This document shows, piece by piece, positions 10,457-19,266 of a stretch of 56,531 nt of DNA (position 1 is the stretch's first letter; every line of letters starts with the position of its first letter). Source of the DNA: an uncultured Lachnospiraceae bacterium (lineage in GTDB: Bacteria > Bacillota > Clostridia > Lachnospirales > Lachnospiraceae); assembly GCA_934351835.1 (NCBI GenBank), contig CAKRJP010000016.1, positions 1-56,531 on the forward strand, written 5' to 3'. The position numbers were made by a program, and so were the translations under genes. The notes below the pieces were generated by a model. The model made no database searches. It had not been told where the DNA came from and saw nothing but the letters and a program-made list of their open reading frames with translations.

Positions 10457-10503
10457 AAAAAACCCTCCAGGAATACGCATAAACCTAAGGTTTCCTGAAG
10501 GGG
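10457..10503 (-). terminator. First terminator after the metallophosphoesterase
   Basis: The minus strand forms CCCTTCAGGAAA / TTCCTGGAGGG with an 18-base loop, followed by TTTTTT. Confidence 0.75.
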
Positions 10504-10559
10504 ATCTCACATATTTATTCAATTATAACTGTCACCTGATATCAACTTATACACTCTGC

Positions 10560-11738
10560 CTACACTGCGATCGTCTCTTTTACCATGCTGTCCAGATAGA
10601 TCGTGGAAAAAATACCTGTTGCATTGCGATCCCACAGTAAATAAATCTTCTGTACTTCGTCTTTGTCAAGACATCTCATATTTCCCTCGAAGTAAGCCTG
10701 ATTAATCTTGATAAATCCTTCGATCATCGCTTGTTTCTCTTCTTCCGGAACATTAATCTTGGTCATTGTCTTGATTGCTTTATTTCTATTTACACTGAGG
10801 AACAACTCTTTGGAATAATTCGAGAAATCCATCAGTTCTTTGCTGTTGTTCTTGTGCTGCTTTGCCCAGGATTCAATCTCAACTCTGCGGTTCTCATATT
10901 CGAGGTTCTCTGCATCACCGGTAATATATCCATACTGACAAGGACAAACAGTCAGTGAAGACGTAGCCACATCTCTGATGCCATCAACGGTTCGCTCATG
11001 CTGCAAATGAATATGTCCGCTGATATTAAACGTCACTCCATATTTCTTGTAAAGATCAAATACTTCCGCACCATTGCTGATGGTATAACCGTTATAAATC
11101 ACCTGATTCTGATTCACCAGATTCTGATGACTGACACCAATCACTCTGATTCCCTGTGATTTTGCTGACTTAAGTTGTTCTTCTGCCCACTCCAATGTCT
11201 TTTTTGTAACAATGCCTTCGTTGCCTTCGGTATTCGCATCCAGACATAACAGCCAATTCTTCTCATTCAGTTCCCATATATAACTGTAAGAATCAGAACT
11301 TCTGGAAATGCAATCATCCATACCGTAAGATCCGTAAATATCTTCAAAGTCTTCTGCTGTAATGTAATCTGTCGGCACCTTACCTGTAACATCATAAATA
11401 CAGGCACGCTTGTTATACAGATCATGATTGCCCGGAATTACAACAACCGGAATCCCTGATGCTTTCACTCTTGCAAGCTTTCTCGCAAGTTCCAGATGGC
11501 TTGCAAGTTCACCGTTAAATGTAAGGTCTCCTGCGATTACCAGTACTTCCGGATGTTCTGCGATCACGTTCTGTACAAATGCATCCATAATCTCACCTGC
11601 ATAGTGAGAAGCCTTGCCGTCTGATGCATTGACTGCGCTCATAAACAGTTCTCTGTCACGGATCAGCTTCGGAGAGATATAATGAGTATCTGCACCAACA
11701 ACGATATGAAATTGTTCAGATTTTGTCGTTTTCTTCAT
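10560..11738 (-). CDS. Calcineurin-like metallophosphoesterase
   Basis: About 392 residues. Metal-binding motifs in order: ADTHY (D-x-H), GDLTFNGE, PGNHD, GVSHQN and SGHIHLQ, the full metallophosphoesterase set. There is no signal peptide, so it should act in the cytoplasm. The ATG at 11738 is preferred because GGAG lies 9 bases upstream, while the in-frame ATG at 11747 abuts the ribosome site. It is monocistronic, with tandem terminators. Substrate (phosphodiester, nucleotide or cell-wall intermediate) cannot be told from sequence. Confidence 0.82.
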   Translation of the reverse strand: MKKTTKSEQFHIVVGADTHYISPKLIRDRELFMSAVNASDGKASHYAGEIMDAFVQNVIAEHPEVLVIAGDLTFNGELASHLELARKLARVKASGIPVVVIPGNHDLYNKRACIYDVTGKVPTDYITAEDFEDIYGSYGMDDCISRSSDSYSYIWELNEKNWLLCLDANTEGNEGIVTKKTLEWAEEQLKSAKSQGIRVIGVSHQNLVNQNQVIYNGYTISNGAEVFDLYKKYGVTFNISGHIHLQHERTVDGIRDVATSSLTVCPCQYGYITGDAENLEYENRRVEIESWAKQHKNNSKELMDFSNYSKELFLSVNRNKAIKTMTKINVPEEEKQAMIEGFIKINQAYFEGNMRCLDKDEVQKIYLLWDRNATGIFSTIYLDSMVKETIAV

Positions 11739-11889
11739 AAATATCATCTCCGGGATAAAATCAAGTCACACTTCTGTTAGTTTTATAACGTTAATCTTTT
11801 CACACTTAATATAGCACAACTCATGAAAATTTAAAAGCCCCTTTTTAACATTTTCACATTTTACGATAATTTTAATGTATTTTTTTACA

Positions 11890-11918
11890 TTGTATCGCCA
11901 TCTAAAAATTAGTATAAT
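11890..11918 (+). promoter_or_regulatory. Promoter for the homocysteine methyltransferase/MTHFR gene
   Basis: TTGTAT, 17 bases, TATAAT. The -10 is perfect and the -35 weak. No SAM or T-box riboswitch fold is seen between here and the start codon. Confidence 0.6.
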
Positions 11919-11961
11919 ATTATAAAACCAATCATTTACATAGGAATAGATGGAGATTTTT

Positions 11962-13752
11962 ATGAATATCAGAGATTATTTAAAAGAATACAAATTAATT
12001 ACCGATGGTTCTTTCGGTACATACTACAGTTCTGTATATCAGACTTACGATATGCCGGAAGCTGCCAATACCTCATATCCGGAGCGTGTGCTTAACATCC
12101 ACGCTTCTTATATTGATGCCGGAGCTAAATTAATCAGAACCAATACATTTGCAACTAACACAGCCCTCCTTTCTACGGATTTTGAAGTTGTAAAGACCAA
12201 TTTGCGCGCTGCTGTCGCACTTGCCAAAGAAGCAGTTGCAGATTCAGGAAAAGATGTCTTCATTGCAGGAGATATCGGACCAATCCCCGGAATCGGACAG
12301 CTTTCTGCCGAAGATACTACGGAAGAATATTATCAGATTGCCCGTACCTTCATAGACGAAGGAATTTCAATCCTTACGTTTGAAACATTTCCGGATACTT
12401 TATATGTGCTCCCCGCCATTCAAAAAATCTGCGCAGAGACGAATGTCTTTATTATGATGCAGTTCCGTTTAGACCAGTTCGGATACAGCAATTCTGGTCT
12501 GAATGCAAGGAAACTGTTGCAGGAGACCGCCCAGATTCCGGAGATTGATGCTGTGGGATTCAACTGCGGCGTCGGTCCAGGTCACATGATGCAGATTTAC
12601 CACAAATTAAGGCTTCCAACAGACAAGTTTGTGATTGCTTTACCAAACTCCGGTTATCCGAAGCGCAGCCGTGGAATTCTGGAGTACTCCAACACGCCAA
12701 AATATTTTGCCGGAAAGACCAAAGAACTCACTGATTACGGTATGGATATTGTCGGTGGCTGCTGCGGAACCAATCCGGCCTATATCAGGCAGCTTATTGA
12801 AACAATCGACATTCATCAGACTGCAAAAACACCTGTTACCGTTGATGAAAAACCGCAAATTGCAGAAATTAAAAAAACCGGTTTCTTCTATAATACAGAC
12901 GGTTCGGTTAAAAATAAGAAACTGATTGCTGTCGAGCTCGCACCACCAACCGGAGCCAATGACGAGAAATTATTAGAAGCAGCCCATCTACTCCAGGAAT
13001 CAAATGTAGATGTCCTGACATTTCCGGATTCTCCATCCGGACGTACTCGCGTAGATTCGGTGCTCATGGCTGCAAAAGTCAAACTTGCTACCGGAATGAC
13101 GGTGATGCCACACATCTGCTGCCGCGATAAAAATGCCATCGCAATGCGCTCTCTGTTTTTAGGGGCACATATTAATAATATCACCAACATGCTGATCATT
13201 ACCGGAGATCCAATCCCGTCTACAGACAGACAGACGGTCAAATCTGTATTTAACTTTGATTCCATCGGCCTTATGAATATTGCCGGCGATATGAACGAAA
13301 CTGATTTTCCGGAAACTCCGATTACTTTCGGCGGTGCGATCAACCAGGGACGCCTGAACCTGGATGTGGAGATTAAACGTGTCCGCAGAAAAATGGAAGC
13401 CGGTGCAGAATTTTTTCTGACTCAACCGGTATTTTGTACCGAAGAGGCGGACAAACTGAAACGAATCAAAGAAGAAACGGGTGCCCGTATTTTATGTGGC
13501 ATTATGCCTCTGATCAGCCGTCGAAATGCTTTATTTATGAAAAACGAGATCACCGGCATCGCCATTAGCGATGAGATTGTAAACCGCTACCCTGAAAAAG
13601 GAACAAAAGAAGCCGGAGAAGCTATTGGTGTCGAAATTGCTAAAGAGATCATCTCCTACACCAAAGGTTTCGTAGACGGATACTATTTTTCATTTCCATT
13701 TAACCGCGTGTACCTGCTCAAGCAGATTATCGGAGATGGATCTGATCTTTAA
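11962..13752 (+). CDS. Bifunctional homocysteine S-methyltransferase / methylenetetrahydrofolate reductase
   Basis: About 596 residues. The N-terminal domain (1-~285) is a homocysteine S-methyltransferase TIM barrel: LITDGSFGTYY near the start, GFNCGVGP for the first zinc Cys and GGCCGTNP for the zinc Cys pair. The C-terminal domain (~310-596) is a FAD-dependent MTHFR barrel (VELAPPTG, TGDPIPS, LTQPVF). Together they reduce methylene-THF and transfer a methyl group to homocysteine, giving methionine, as in YitJ-type proteins. The ATG at 11962 follows GGAG by 6 bases; an in-frame ATG at 11950 is a less likely start. Monocistronic with its own promoter and terminator. Confidence 0.9.
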   Translation: MNIRDYLKEYKLITDGSFGTYYSSVYQTYDMPEAANTSYPERVLNIHASYIDAGAKLIRTNTFATNTALLSTDFEVVKTNLRAAVALAKEAVADSGKDVFIAGDIGPIPGIGQLSAEDTTEEYYQIARTFIDEGISILTFETFPDTLYVLPAIQKICAETNVFIMMQFRLDQFGYSNSGLNARKLLQETAQIPEIDAVGFNCGVGPGHMMQIYHKLRLPTDKFVIALPNSGYPKRSRGILEYSNTPKYFAGKTKELTDYGMDIVGGCCGTNPAYIRQLIETIDIHQTAKTPVTVDEKPQIAEIKKTGFFYNTDGSVKNKKLIAVELAPPTGANDEKLLEAAHLLQESNVDVLTFPDSPSGRTRVDSVLMAAKVKLATGMTVMPHICCRDKNAIAMRSLFLGAHINNITNMLIITGDPIPSTDRQTVKSVFNFDSIGLMNIAGDMNETDFPETPITFGGAINQGRLNLDVEIKRVRRKMEAGAEFFLTQPVFCTEEADKLKRIKEETGARILCGIMPLISRRNALFMKNEITGIAISDEIVNRYPEKGTKEAGEAIGVEIAKEIISYTKGFVDGYYFSFPFNRVYLLKQIIGDGSDL

Positions 13753-13757
13753 AAACG

Positions 13758-13807
13758 ACAAACACAGAGCACCGGAAACGCTTGTATTTCCGGTGCTCTG
13801 TGCTTTT
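13758..13807 (+). terminator. Strong terminator after the methyltransferase/MTHFR gene
   Basis: A perfect 16-bp stem (CACAGAGCACCGGAAA with its complement), 8-base loop, then CTTTT. A-rich flanks on the other side suggest it also stops the converging transporter operon. Confidence 0.9.
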
Positions 13808-13846
13808 ACATAAGGATAAAGAAAAAACTACACGCCATATTTAAAA

Positions 13847-14575
13847 CTATGCTGCCAGAACTCTTGAAAGGAATGCTCTGGTTCTGACTTCTTTCGGATG
13901 TGTAAATATCTGTTCCGGCCTTCCTTCTTCTACGATATATCCATCTGCCATAAATACCACTCTGTCTGATACATCTCTTGCAAATCCCATCTCATGCGTC
14001 ACAACAATCATGGTCATTCCCTCTTTTGCCAGAGATTTCATAACTTCTAATACATCTCCTACCAATTCTGGATCAAGTGCTGATGTCGGCTCATCAAATA
14101 ACAGTGCTTTCGGCTCGATTGCCAGTGCTCTTGCAATAGCAACTCTCTGCTGCTGTCCTCCTGATAAAGTCCTCGGATAAACATCTGCTTTATCTGCCAT
14201 TCCTACTTTCTTTAGAAGCTCCATAGCTTTCTTTTTCGCCTCTTCTTTTGAACAATGTTTTGTCAATACCGGCGCCATCATTACATTTTCCAATACCGTC
14301 TTTAACGGGAAAAGATTGAATCTCTGGAATACCATCCCTACTTCTTCGCGGAATTTGCGAATATCATACGAATGATCCGTGATAATCTCACCATTATAGG
14401 AGATCTCTCCTCCAGTCGGTGTTTCCAGCTGATTAATGCACCTTAAAAATGTACTCTTTCCAGATCCGGAAGGGCCGATCACACAGAGAACTTCTCCCTC
14501 TTCCACATCAATATTGATATCTTTCAATACTTCTAATTCTCCGAATTTTTTTGATAAATGTTCAATTTTCAGCAT
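13847..14575 (-). CDS. glnQ: Polar amino-acid ABC transporter ATP-binding protein
   Basis: About 242 residues with Walker A GPSGSGKST, Q-loop VFQRFNLFP, signature LSGGQQQR, Walker B LLFDEPTSALDP and H-loop VTHEMG, matching the GlnQ/HisP family. The ATG at 14575 follows GAGGTGA by 6 bases; the upstream in-frame GTG lies inside that ribosome site. It is the last gene of a binding protein, permease, ATPase operon. Substrate specificity within polar amino acids is not settled. Confidence 0.92.
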   Translation of the reverse strand: MLKIEHLSKKFGELEVLKDINIDVEEGEVLCVIGPSGSGKSTFLRCINQLETPTGGEISYNGEIITDHSYDIRKFREEVGMVFQRFNLFPLKTVLENVMMAPVLTKHCSKEEAKKKAMELLKKVGMADKADVYPRTLSGGQQQRVAIARALAIEPKALLFDEPTSALDPELVGDVLEVMKSLAKEGMTMIVVTHEMGFARDVSDRVVFMADGYIVEEGRPEQIFTHPKEVRTRAFLSRVLAA

Positions 14576-14580
14576 AAAAA

Positions 14581-15225
14581 TCACCTCATTCTTCTTTCCA
14601 CCTGTTTCTGTACGATAATCAATATTGATAACAGAACCAGATAAAATGCTGCTATGGTTGTATAGGTTGGTATCATTTTAAAACTAAGGGCTGCATAATT
14701 CTGTCCCATATGTGTAATCTCATTTACCGCAATCACGGACAGCAGAGCTGTATCTTTCACCGAAATAATAAACTGATTAAATAAGGAAGGTAACGCCAGT
14801 TTAAATGCCGGTGGTATGATAACATGTAACATTGTCTGCGATTTTGAAAGCCCCAGAGAAATCGCTGCTTCTTTCTGACCCACATCGATACTCTCTAATG
14901 CACCTCTTACAATCTCTGAGATAAATGCTCCCGAGTTCAGTGCAATGACTATAATTCCTACTGTTGTACTCTTAAGATCAATGCCTAATAACTTCGGAAT
15001 TACAAAGTAACCATAAAGCGCCTGCACCATTAACGGTGTCGCTCTGATGATCCATATATATACATTTGCGATTGATTTCGTTATCACGTTATGCGCCTGC
15101 AGCGCATATCCACACAAGCTTCCGATCACTGTGCCGATTGCAATCCCGACGATTGCAATCAGCAGTGTCAATTTTAATCCTTCAAACAGCATCGGAAGCA
15201 GAACTTTTAAAAAACTAAGATCCAT
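14581..15225 (-). CDS. Amino-acid ABC transporter permease
   Basis: A 214-residue protein of the HisM/GlnP type with about five membrane helices and the EAA loop EAAISLGLSKSQTMLHVIIP. The next gene's ribosome site overlaps its stop codon, so the two are coupled. Confidence 0.92.
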   Translation of the reverse strand: MDLSFLKVLLPMLFEGLKLTLLIAIVGIAIGTVIGSLCGYALQAHNVITKSIANVYIWIIRATPLMVQALYGYFVIPKLLGIDLKSTTVGIIVIALNSGAFISEIVRGALESIDVGQKEAAISLGLSKSQTMLHVIIPPAFKLALPSLFNQFIISVKDTALLSVIAVNEITHMGQNYAALSFKMIPTYTTIAAFYLVLLSILIIVQKQVERRMR

Positions 15226-15282
15226 ATTTCTTCATCCTTTTCTTTTTTCTGCTAATAGTTTATTTACTGCTTCTCGTGCCGA

Positions 15283-16140
15283 CTATTCACACCATTTCTG
15301 GTAAAGTTCATCTGTTGTTCCATTCTGGATCAGATATTTTACAGCTGCGTTGATTTCATCATAGTACTCACAGTCTTTTGAAATTGCTACACAATATGGT
15401 GCCTGACCCTGATTAAACTCATCTCCTACTACTTTCAGTTTTGTGTCCGGAGTTGTTTTAATATAAAATGCTGCTCCAGGTCCATCCTGAATAACCGCAT
15501 CCACTTTTCCCTGTTCCAGAGATTCATAAGCTGTTGTAATTGTATCATGCACCTCTAAAGTTGTATCCGAAAGGTTCTTTGTCGCATATGTGTGAGAAGC
15601 AGTTCCTTTCTCTACTGCAACTGTCTTTCCGGAAAGATCATCCACACTTTCTATTCCCTTATCATCATCTGTATTTACCATAACTACCTGACCTGAATCA
15701 CAATAGATTTCTGAGAAGTTCATAACTTCTTTCCTTTCATCTGTTGCACATAGCGCTGCAGCTCCCAGATCAAGTTTTCCTTCTGCAAGAGATGTTGTCA
15801 GTGCTGAATAATCCATCGCCTGTACTCCGCCATCTTTAATCTCAAATCCCAGAATTTCCTGAAGATCAGCAATCAAATCCAGATCATATCCAATCAGTGT
15901 CTTTCCATCTTCATCATAATAACTAAATGGTCCAAACAGTCCACTCGTTCCTACACTGAGTGTTACCCCATCCAGCGCACCTTCGATATCTTCTAATTTG
16001 ACTTCTTCTGTATCTGCTGCAGATGCGGTAGATTCTTCTTTTGTTTCTTCTTTGGAACTGCTGCCGGATGAACCACATCCCATCACCATCGTTCCTACCA
16101 TTGCTGTTGTCAGTAATACTGCTAAAACCTTTTTCTTCAT
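15283..16140 (-). CDS. Amino-acid ABC transporter substrate-binding lipoprotein
   Basis: A 285-residue family 3 solute-binding protein. Signal peptide with a lipobox (VMGC, Cys22), then a Ser/Glu-rich tether and the two-lobed domain. The conserved LIGYDLDL, DAVIQDG and GGVQAMDYSALTTSL-type segments fit polar amino-acid or cystine binders. GGAGGAG lies before the start. First gene of the transporter operon, preceded by a ~160-base leader. Confidence 0.92.
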   Translation of the reverse strand: MKKKVLAVLLTTAMVGTMVMGCGSSGSSSKEETKEESTASAADTEEVKLEDIEGALDGVTLSVGTSGLFGPFSYYDEDGKTLIGYDLDLIADLQEILGFEIKDGGVQAMDYSALTTSLAEGKLDLGAAALCATDERKEVMNFSEIYCDSGQVVMVNTDDDKGIESVDDLSGKTVAVEKGTASHTYATKNLSDTTLEVHDTITTAYESLEQGKVDAVIQDGPGAAFYIKTTPDTKLKVVGDEFNQGQAPYCVAISKDCEYYDEINAAVKYLIQNGTTDELYQKWCE

Positions 16141-16188
16141 ACAAATCTCCTCCTTACATTACATTCCTGTGTTAAGTTGTGCGCACAT

Positions 16189-16260
16189 TCAGATAATTCC
16201 CGGGGAAAATGCAAATGGCGCTGCTACCGTTTCCGGTGCAACGCCATTGTCTGCTTTCAT
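16189..16260 (-). CDS. Possible 23-residue leader peptide
   Basis: A short open frame in the transporter leader, MKADNGVAPETVAAPFAFSP followed by GII and a stop. It lies between the promoter at 16311-16339 and the binding-protein start at 16140. A hairpin (16214-16248) sits inside it. No good ribosome site is visible before the ATG, so translation is unproven; it may simply be a structured RNA leader. Confidence 0.3.
   Translation of the reverse strand: MKADNGVAPETVAAPFAFSPGII
16214..16248 (-). promoter_or_regulatory. Hairpin in the leader of the amino-acid transporter
   Basis: AATGGCG pairs with CGCCATT and an inner ACCG pairs with CGGT around a TTTC loop. It is not followed by a U-run, so it is not a simple terminator. 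Its place in a ~160-base leader suggests a regulatory fold. Confidence 0.5.
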
Positions 16261-16310
16261 TTGGTTAATTTAAAATTGTTTGCATTAGTTGTTGTTCTGA
16301 ACTTGCTATT

Positions 16311-16339
16311 ATAATACACGATTTGCAGACCGCGGTCAA
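16311..16339 (-). promoter_or_regulatory. Promoter of the amino-acid transporter operon
   Basis: On the minus strand TTGACC, 17 bases, TATTAT (overlapping a TATAAT). Confidence 0.75.
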
Positions 16340-16441
16340 TCGTTAGTTTTTACAAAAACGTAGTGTATTTAATGTTATTCTTGAGTATTTTTAACATTTT
16401 TACTGTTATTTTTGTTTGCATTATGTGTTTTTCACCTTTTA

Positions 16442-16457
16442 AAAGACCATGGTCTTT
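16442..16457. promoter_or_regulatory. Perfect 16-bp palindrome between two divergent promoters
   Basis: AAAGACCATGGTCTTT, fully self-complementary, between the transporter promoter and the tRNA-Leu promoter. It has no loop or U-run and so is more like a protein-binding site than a terminator. The remaining 16261-16541 sequence is AT-rich and has no other feature that I can see. Confidence 0.4.
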
Positions 16458-16477
16458 CAAGATCATCATTTTATTTC

Positions 16478-16506
16478 TTGACTTTTATCTTTCATCCTAA
16501 TATAAT
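16478..16506 (+). promoter_or_regulatory. Promoter of tRNA-Leu
   Basis: TTGACT, 17 bases, TATAAT, about 36 bases before the tRNA. Confidence 0.8.
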
Positions 16507-16541
16507 AATTCATGCAGGTTTTAACTGCCTGTCATAAGAAT

Positions 16542-16621
16542 GCGGATGTGGCGGAACTGGCAGACGCGCTAGACTTAGGATCTAGTGGGAGACCGTGCAG
16601 GTTCGATTCCTGTCATCCGCA
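16542..16621 (+). tRNA. tRNA-Leu (anticodon TAG)
   Basis: GCGGATG pairs with CATCCGC, followed by discriminator A. The anticodon loop is CTTAGGA, a variable arm is present, and the T-loop is GGTTCGATTCC. CCA is not encoded. Confidence 0.95.
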
Positions 16622-16629
16622 TGTTTTAA

Positions 16630-16661
16630 CAAGCTATCGTTTCCGGTAGCTTGTTTTTTTT
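16630..16661 (+). terminator. Terminator after tRNA-Leu
   Basis: CAAGCTA...TAGCTTG stem with a CG/CGG extension, followed by eight T. Confidence 0.85.
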
Positions 16662-16827
16662 GCTTATACATGTTATATTGACCTTTGTGGATAGTATTCG
16701 AAAAGAAACCATACCATACAATTACAAACATGATGTAAAATGCCATATGCACGATGTAGAGCTTATATCTGCGAATACAGTGGAATAAGACTTGATTATC
16801 CCGCCAGTCAGAAACGGAGGGATGCGT

Positions 16828-17697
16828 ATGACGATTGGATTCATTGGTGCAGGGAAAGTCGGATTTTCCCTGGGAAAATATTTTACCGGTCATCAGATCA
16901 CGGTGAACGGATATTACAGCAACAATCCAACCTCTGCCAGAGAAGCGGCAGAATTTACCGGTACAAGGTACTACAAAAAGTTAGACGACCTGGTACGGGA
17001 TAGTGAAGTTATCTTCATTACCACTCCCGACAGTGCCATTGCACACGTTTGGGAAGACTTAAAATCATTGCAGATCAGAGAAAAGATCATCTGTCATTGC
17101 AGTGGTGTTTTATCATCAGATATTTTTTCGGAGATTACCGATTATCATTGTAGTGGTTATTCTATCCACCCACTCCTTGCAGTTCATGACAAACTGCATT
17201 CATACAAGGAGTTTTCAGATGCTTTATTTACAATCGAAGGAAGCAAAGACCATGCCGCTCTTATGCGGTCTCTTTTAGAAGATTGCGGAAATCAAGTGCT
17301 GTCACTGCGCCCGGACGATAAAATTCGTTATCACGCCGCTGCCGTTCTTGCCAGTAATCTGGTGCTTGGACTGGTGGAGACTGCCGCAGACGAACTGACA
17401 TCCTGTGGATTCACACGAGATACCGCACTTCACGCACTGGCACCATTTGTTTATGCTAATGCGTCACATCTGCTCACCGAGAGTCTGGAGTCTTCTCTGA
17501 CCGGTCCTGTGGAGCGCGCAGATCTTCTGACCATTCAAAAGCATCTGGAGAAACTTTGCGGTGACGACAGAGAAATTTACCGTCTCTTATCTAAAAAAGC
17601 TCTGTCAATCGCCGAGAGAAAAAATAAAAATCGCGATTACAGCGCATTGGAAAATTTACTGGCTGACAGCGATTCAAAACAGAGAAAAGGGGAATAA
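16828..17697 (+). CDS. Rossmann-fold DUF2520 protein linked to pantothenate synthesis
   Basis: About 289 residues. The N-terminal NAD(P)-binding fold starts with GFIGAGKVGFSLG, has FITTPDSAI, and continues with a DUF2520 helical domain from SIHPLLAV onward. The ATG at 16828 follows GGAGG by 7 bases; the upstream in-frame ATG at 16792 has no such site. It is 5 bases before panB. In Firmicutes this family is a regular neighbour of panB/panC/panD and is thought to act as a ketopantoate-reductase-like or accessory enzyme; the reaction is not established. Confidence 0.85.
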   Translation: MTIGFIGAGKVGFSLGKYFTGHQITVNGYYSNNPTSAREAAEFTGTRYYKKLDDLVRDSEVIFITTPDSAIAHVWEDLKSLQIREKIICHCSGVLSSDIFSEITDYHCSGYSIHPLLAVHDKLHSYKEFSDALFTIEGSKDHAALMRSLLEDCGNQVLSLRPDDKIRYHAAAVLASNLVLGLVETAADELTSCGFTRDTALHALAPFVYANASHLLTESLESSLTGPVERADLLTIQKHLEKLCGDDREIYRLLSKKALSIAERKNKNRDYSALENLLADSDSKQRKGE

Positions 17698-17702
17698 CTA
17701 CT

Positions 17703-18545
17703 ATGAAAAATACTGTTTCAACAATTCAAAAACAAAAAGAGCAGGGCGACAAAATCACTATGCTCACCTGTTACGATTACTCAACTGCCAAATTAATGGA
17801 TGAGGTTGGCATCAACACTATCCTTGTGGGCGATTCTTTGGGAATGACCGTTCTCGGTTACGAAGACACCTTATCCGTCACCATGGAAGATATGATCCAT
17901 CACTGTGCCGCCGTTACCAGAGGGGCAAAAAACGCACTGGTCATCGGAGATATGCCATTTATGTCTTACCAGGTCTCTATCGAACAGGCTGTAATGAACG
18001 CCGGACGCCTGATGAAGGAAGGTCGCGTTCAGATGGTTAAATTAGAAGGTGGTGCTGCGGTATGCCCACAGATCGAGGCCATTGTAAAAGCCTCCATTCC
18101 TGTATGTGCACATATCGGCTTAACGCCACAGTCCATCAATGCTTTTGGGGGCTTTAAGATCCAGGGCAAGAGCTTAGAGGCCGCCAGACAATTAGTTGAG
18201 GATGCCAAAGCAATTGAAGCTGCCGGTGCTTCTATGGTCGTATTAGAAGGAATCCCTGCCAAGCTAGCACAGGTGATCACAGACACCATTAACATCCCGA
18301 CTATCGGAATCGGTGCAGGCGTTGGCTGCGACGGCCAGGTATTGGTATATCAGGATATGCTTGGTATGTTCACAGATTTCAAACCGAAATTCGTCAAGGT
18401 TTTTGCTGATACAGGGAATTATATGAAAAACGCATTTACTTCTTATATAAATGAAGTCAAAGACGGAAGTTTCCCTGCGGAAGAAAATACATACAAAATC
18501 GACGATGATGTCATGCTGCAGTTAAAAGAAGACGAGAAATTGTAA
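17703..18545 (+). CDS. panB: 3-methyl-2-oxobutanoate hydroxymethyltransferase
   Basis: A 280-residue PanB of normal length with TMLTCYDY, GDSLGMTVLGYEDTL, HIGLTPQ and GIGAGVGCDGQVLV. It makes ketopantoate from 2-oxoisovalerate and methylene-THF in the cytoplasm. Second gene of a two-gene operon that ends in a strong terminator; panC and panD do not follow. Confidence 0.96.
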   Translation: MKNTVSTIQKQKEQGDKITMLTCYDYSTAKLMDEVGINTILVGDSLGMTVLGYEDTLSVTMEDMIHHCAAVTRGAKNALVIGDMPFMSYQVSIEQAVMNAGRLMKEGRVQMVKLEGGAAVCPQIEAIVKASIPVCAHIGLTPQSINAFGGFKIQGKSLEAARQLVEDAKAIEAAGASMVVLEGIPAKLAQVITDTINIPTIGIGAGVGCDGQVLVYQDMLGMFTDFKPKFVKVFADTGNYMKNAFTSYINEVKDGSFPAEENTYKIDDDVMLQLKEDEKL

Positions 18546-18570
18546 ATTGACAATCCGACCTCTGAACTAA

Positions 18571-18606
18571 CAAGACCTCCTCGCAATGCGAAGAGGTCTT
18601 GTTTTT
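18571..18606 (+). terminator. Terminator after panB
   Basis: CAAGACCTC/GAGGTCTTG outer stem with a TCGC/GCGA inner stem, followed by TTTTT. Confidence 0.9.
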
Positions 18607-18675
18607 ATTATTTCTCTATCACCATACTTCCGGGACATTTAGATCGCTTTAAATCGATAGCACCGTGAGAAAAGA

Positions 18676-18720
18676 TAAAAAAATGGCGCAAACCCTTGAA
18701 AACACTGGATTTGCGCTGTT
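18676..18720 (-). terminator. Terminator of the six-tRNA operon
   Basis: On the minus strand GCGCAAATCC pairs with GGGTTTGCGC, followed by seven T. Confidence 0.85.
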
Positions 18721-18729
18721 TTTCTTAAG

Positions 18730-18802
18730 TGAGCGTGCGGGGATTCGAACCCCGGACAACTTGATTAAAAGTCAAGTGCTCTACCACCTGAGCTACACGC
18801 CC
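18730..18802 (-). tRNA. tRNA-Lys (anticodon TTT)
   Basis: Acceptor GGGCGTG/CACGCTC with discriminator A, anticodon loop CTTTTAA, T-arm GGGGTTCGAATCCCC. Last gene of the operon Pro-Gly-Arg-His-Gln-Lys. Confidence 0.95.
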
Positions 18803-18809
18803 ATAATAA

Positions 18810-18881
18810 CTGGGCTAGTTGGATTCGAACCAACGAATGCAGGAGTCAAAGTCCTGTGCCTTACCGCTTGGCGATAGCCCA
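18810..18881 (-). tRNA. tRNA-Gln (anticodon TTG)
   Basis: Acceptor TGGGCTA/TAGCCCA with discriminator G, anticodon loop CTTTGAC, normal T-arm. Confidence 0.95.
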
Positions 18882-18918
18882 ATAATCTTACTAAAGACAA
18901 CCTTTTCAAAAAAAGGAA

Positions 18919-18993
18919 GGTGGGTAAAGGGACTCGAACCCTTGATATCCAGAACCACAATCTGGCGCGCTAACCAACTGCACCATACCCACC
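18919..18993 (-). tRNA. tRNA-His (anticodon GTG)
   Basis: Eight-base-pair acceptor GGTGGGTA/TACCCACC, including the extra 5' G typical of tRNA-His; anticodon loop TTGTGGT. Confidence 0.95.
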
Positions 18994-19060
18994 ATATAAT
19001 TGACTTATGAACCATCTCGTCCAACTAAGTACTTCTGTATTCAATTTTCTGTGGTTCTAA

Positions 19061-19134
19061 CGAGCCTGGGGGGATTCGAACCCTCGACCTACGGCTTAGA
19101 AGGCCGTTGCTCTATCCAGCTGAGCTACAGACTC
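19061..19134 (-). tRNA. tRNA-Arg (anticodon TCT)
   Basis: Acceptor GAGTCTG/CAGGCTC with discriminator G; anticodon loop CTTCTAA. Confidence 0.95.
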
Positions 19135-19188
19135 ACAAGACAGCTCTCATTAGAACTATACTTTTCTCAAAACTCAAGGCTTTAAGAA

Positions 19189-19259
19189 AGCGGGTGATGG
19201 GAATCGAACCCACGTATCCAGCTTGGAAGGCTGGTGTTCTACCATTGAACTACACCCGC
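19189..19259 (-). tRNA. tRNA-Gly (anticodon TCC)
   Basis: Acceptor GCGGGTG/CACCCGC, discriminator T, anticodon loop CTTCCAA. Confidence 0.95.
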
Positions 19260-19266
19260 ATGATGA

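Noticed and set aside
11748..11961. SAM or T-box riboswitch before the homocysteine methyltransferase gene
   Set aside because: No matching stems, K-turn or T-box sequence could be found; only a promoter is seen.
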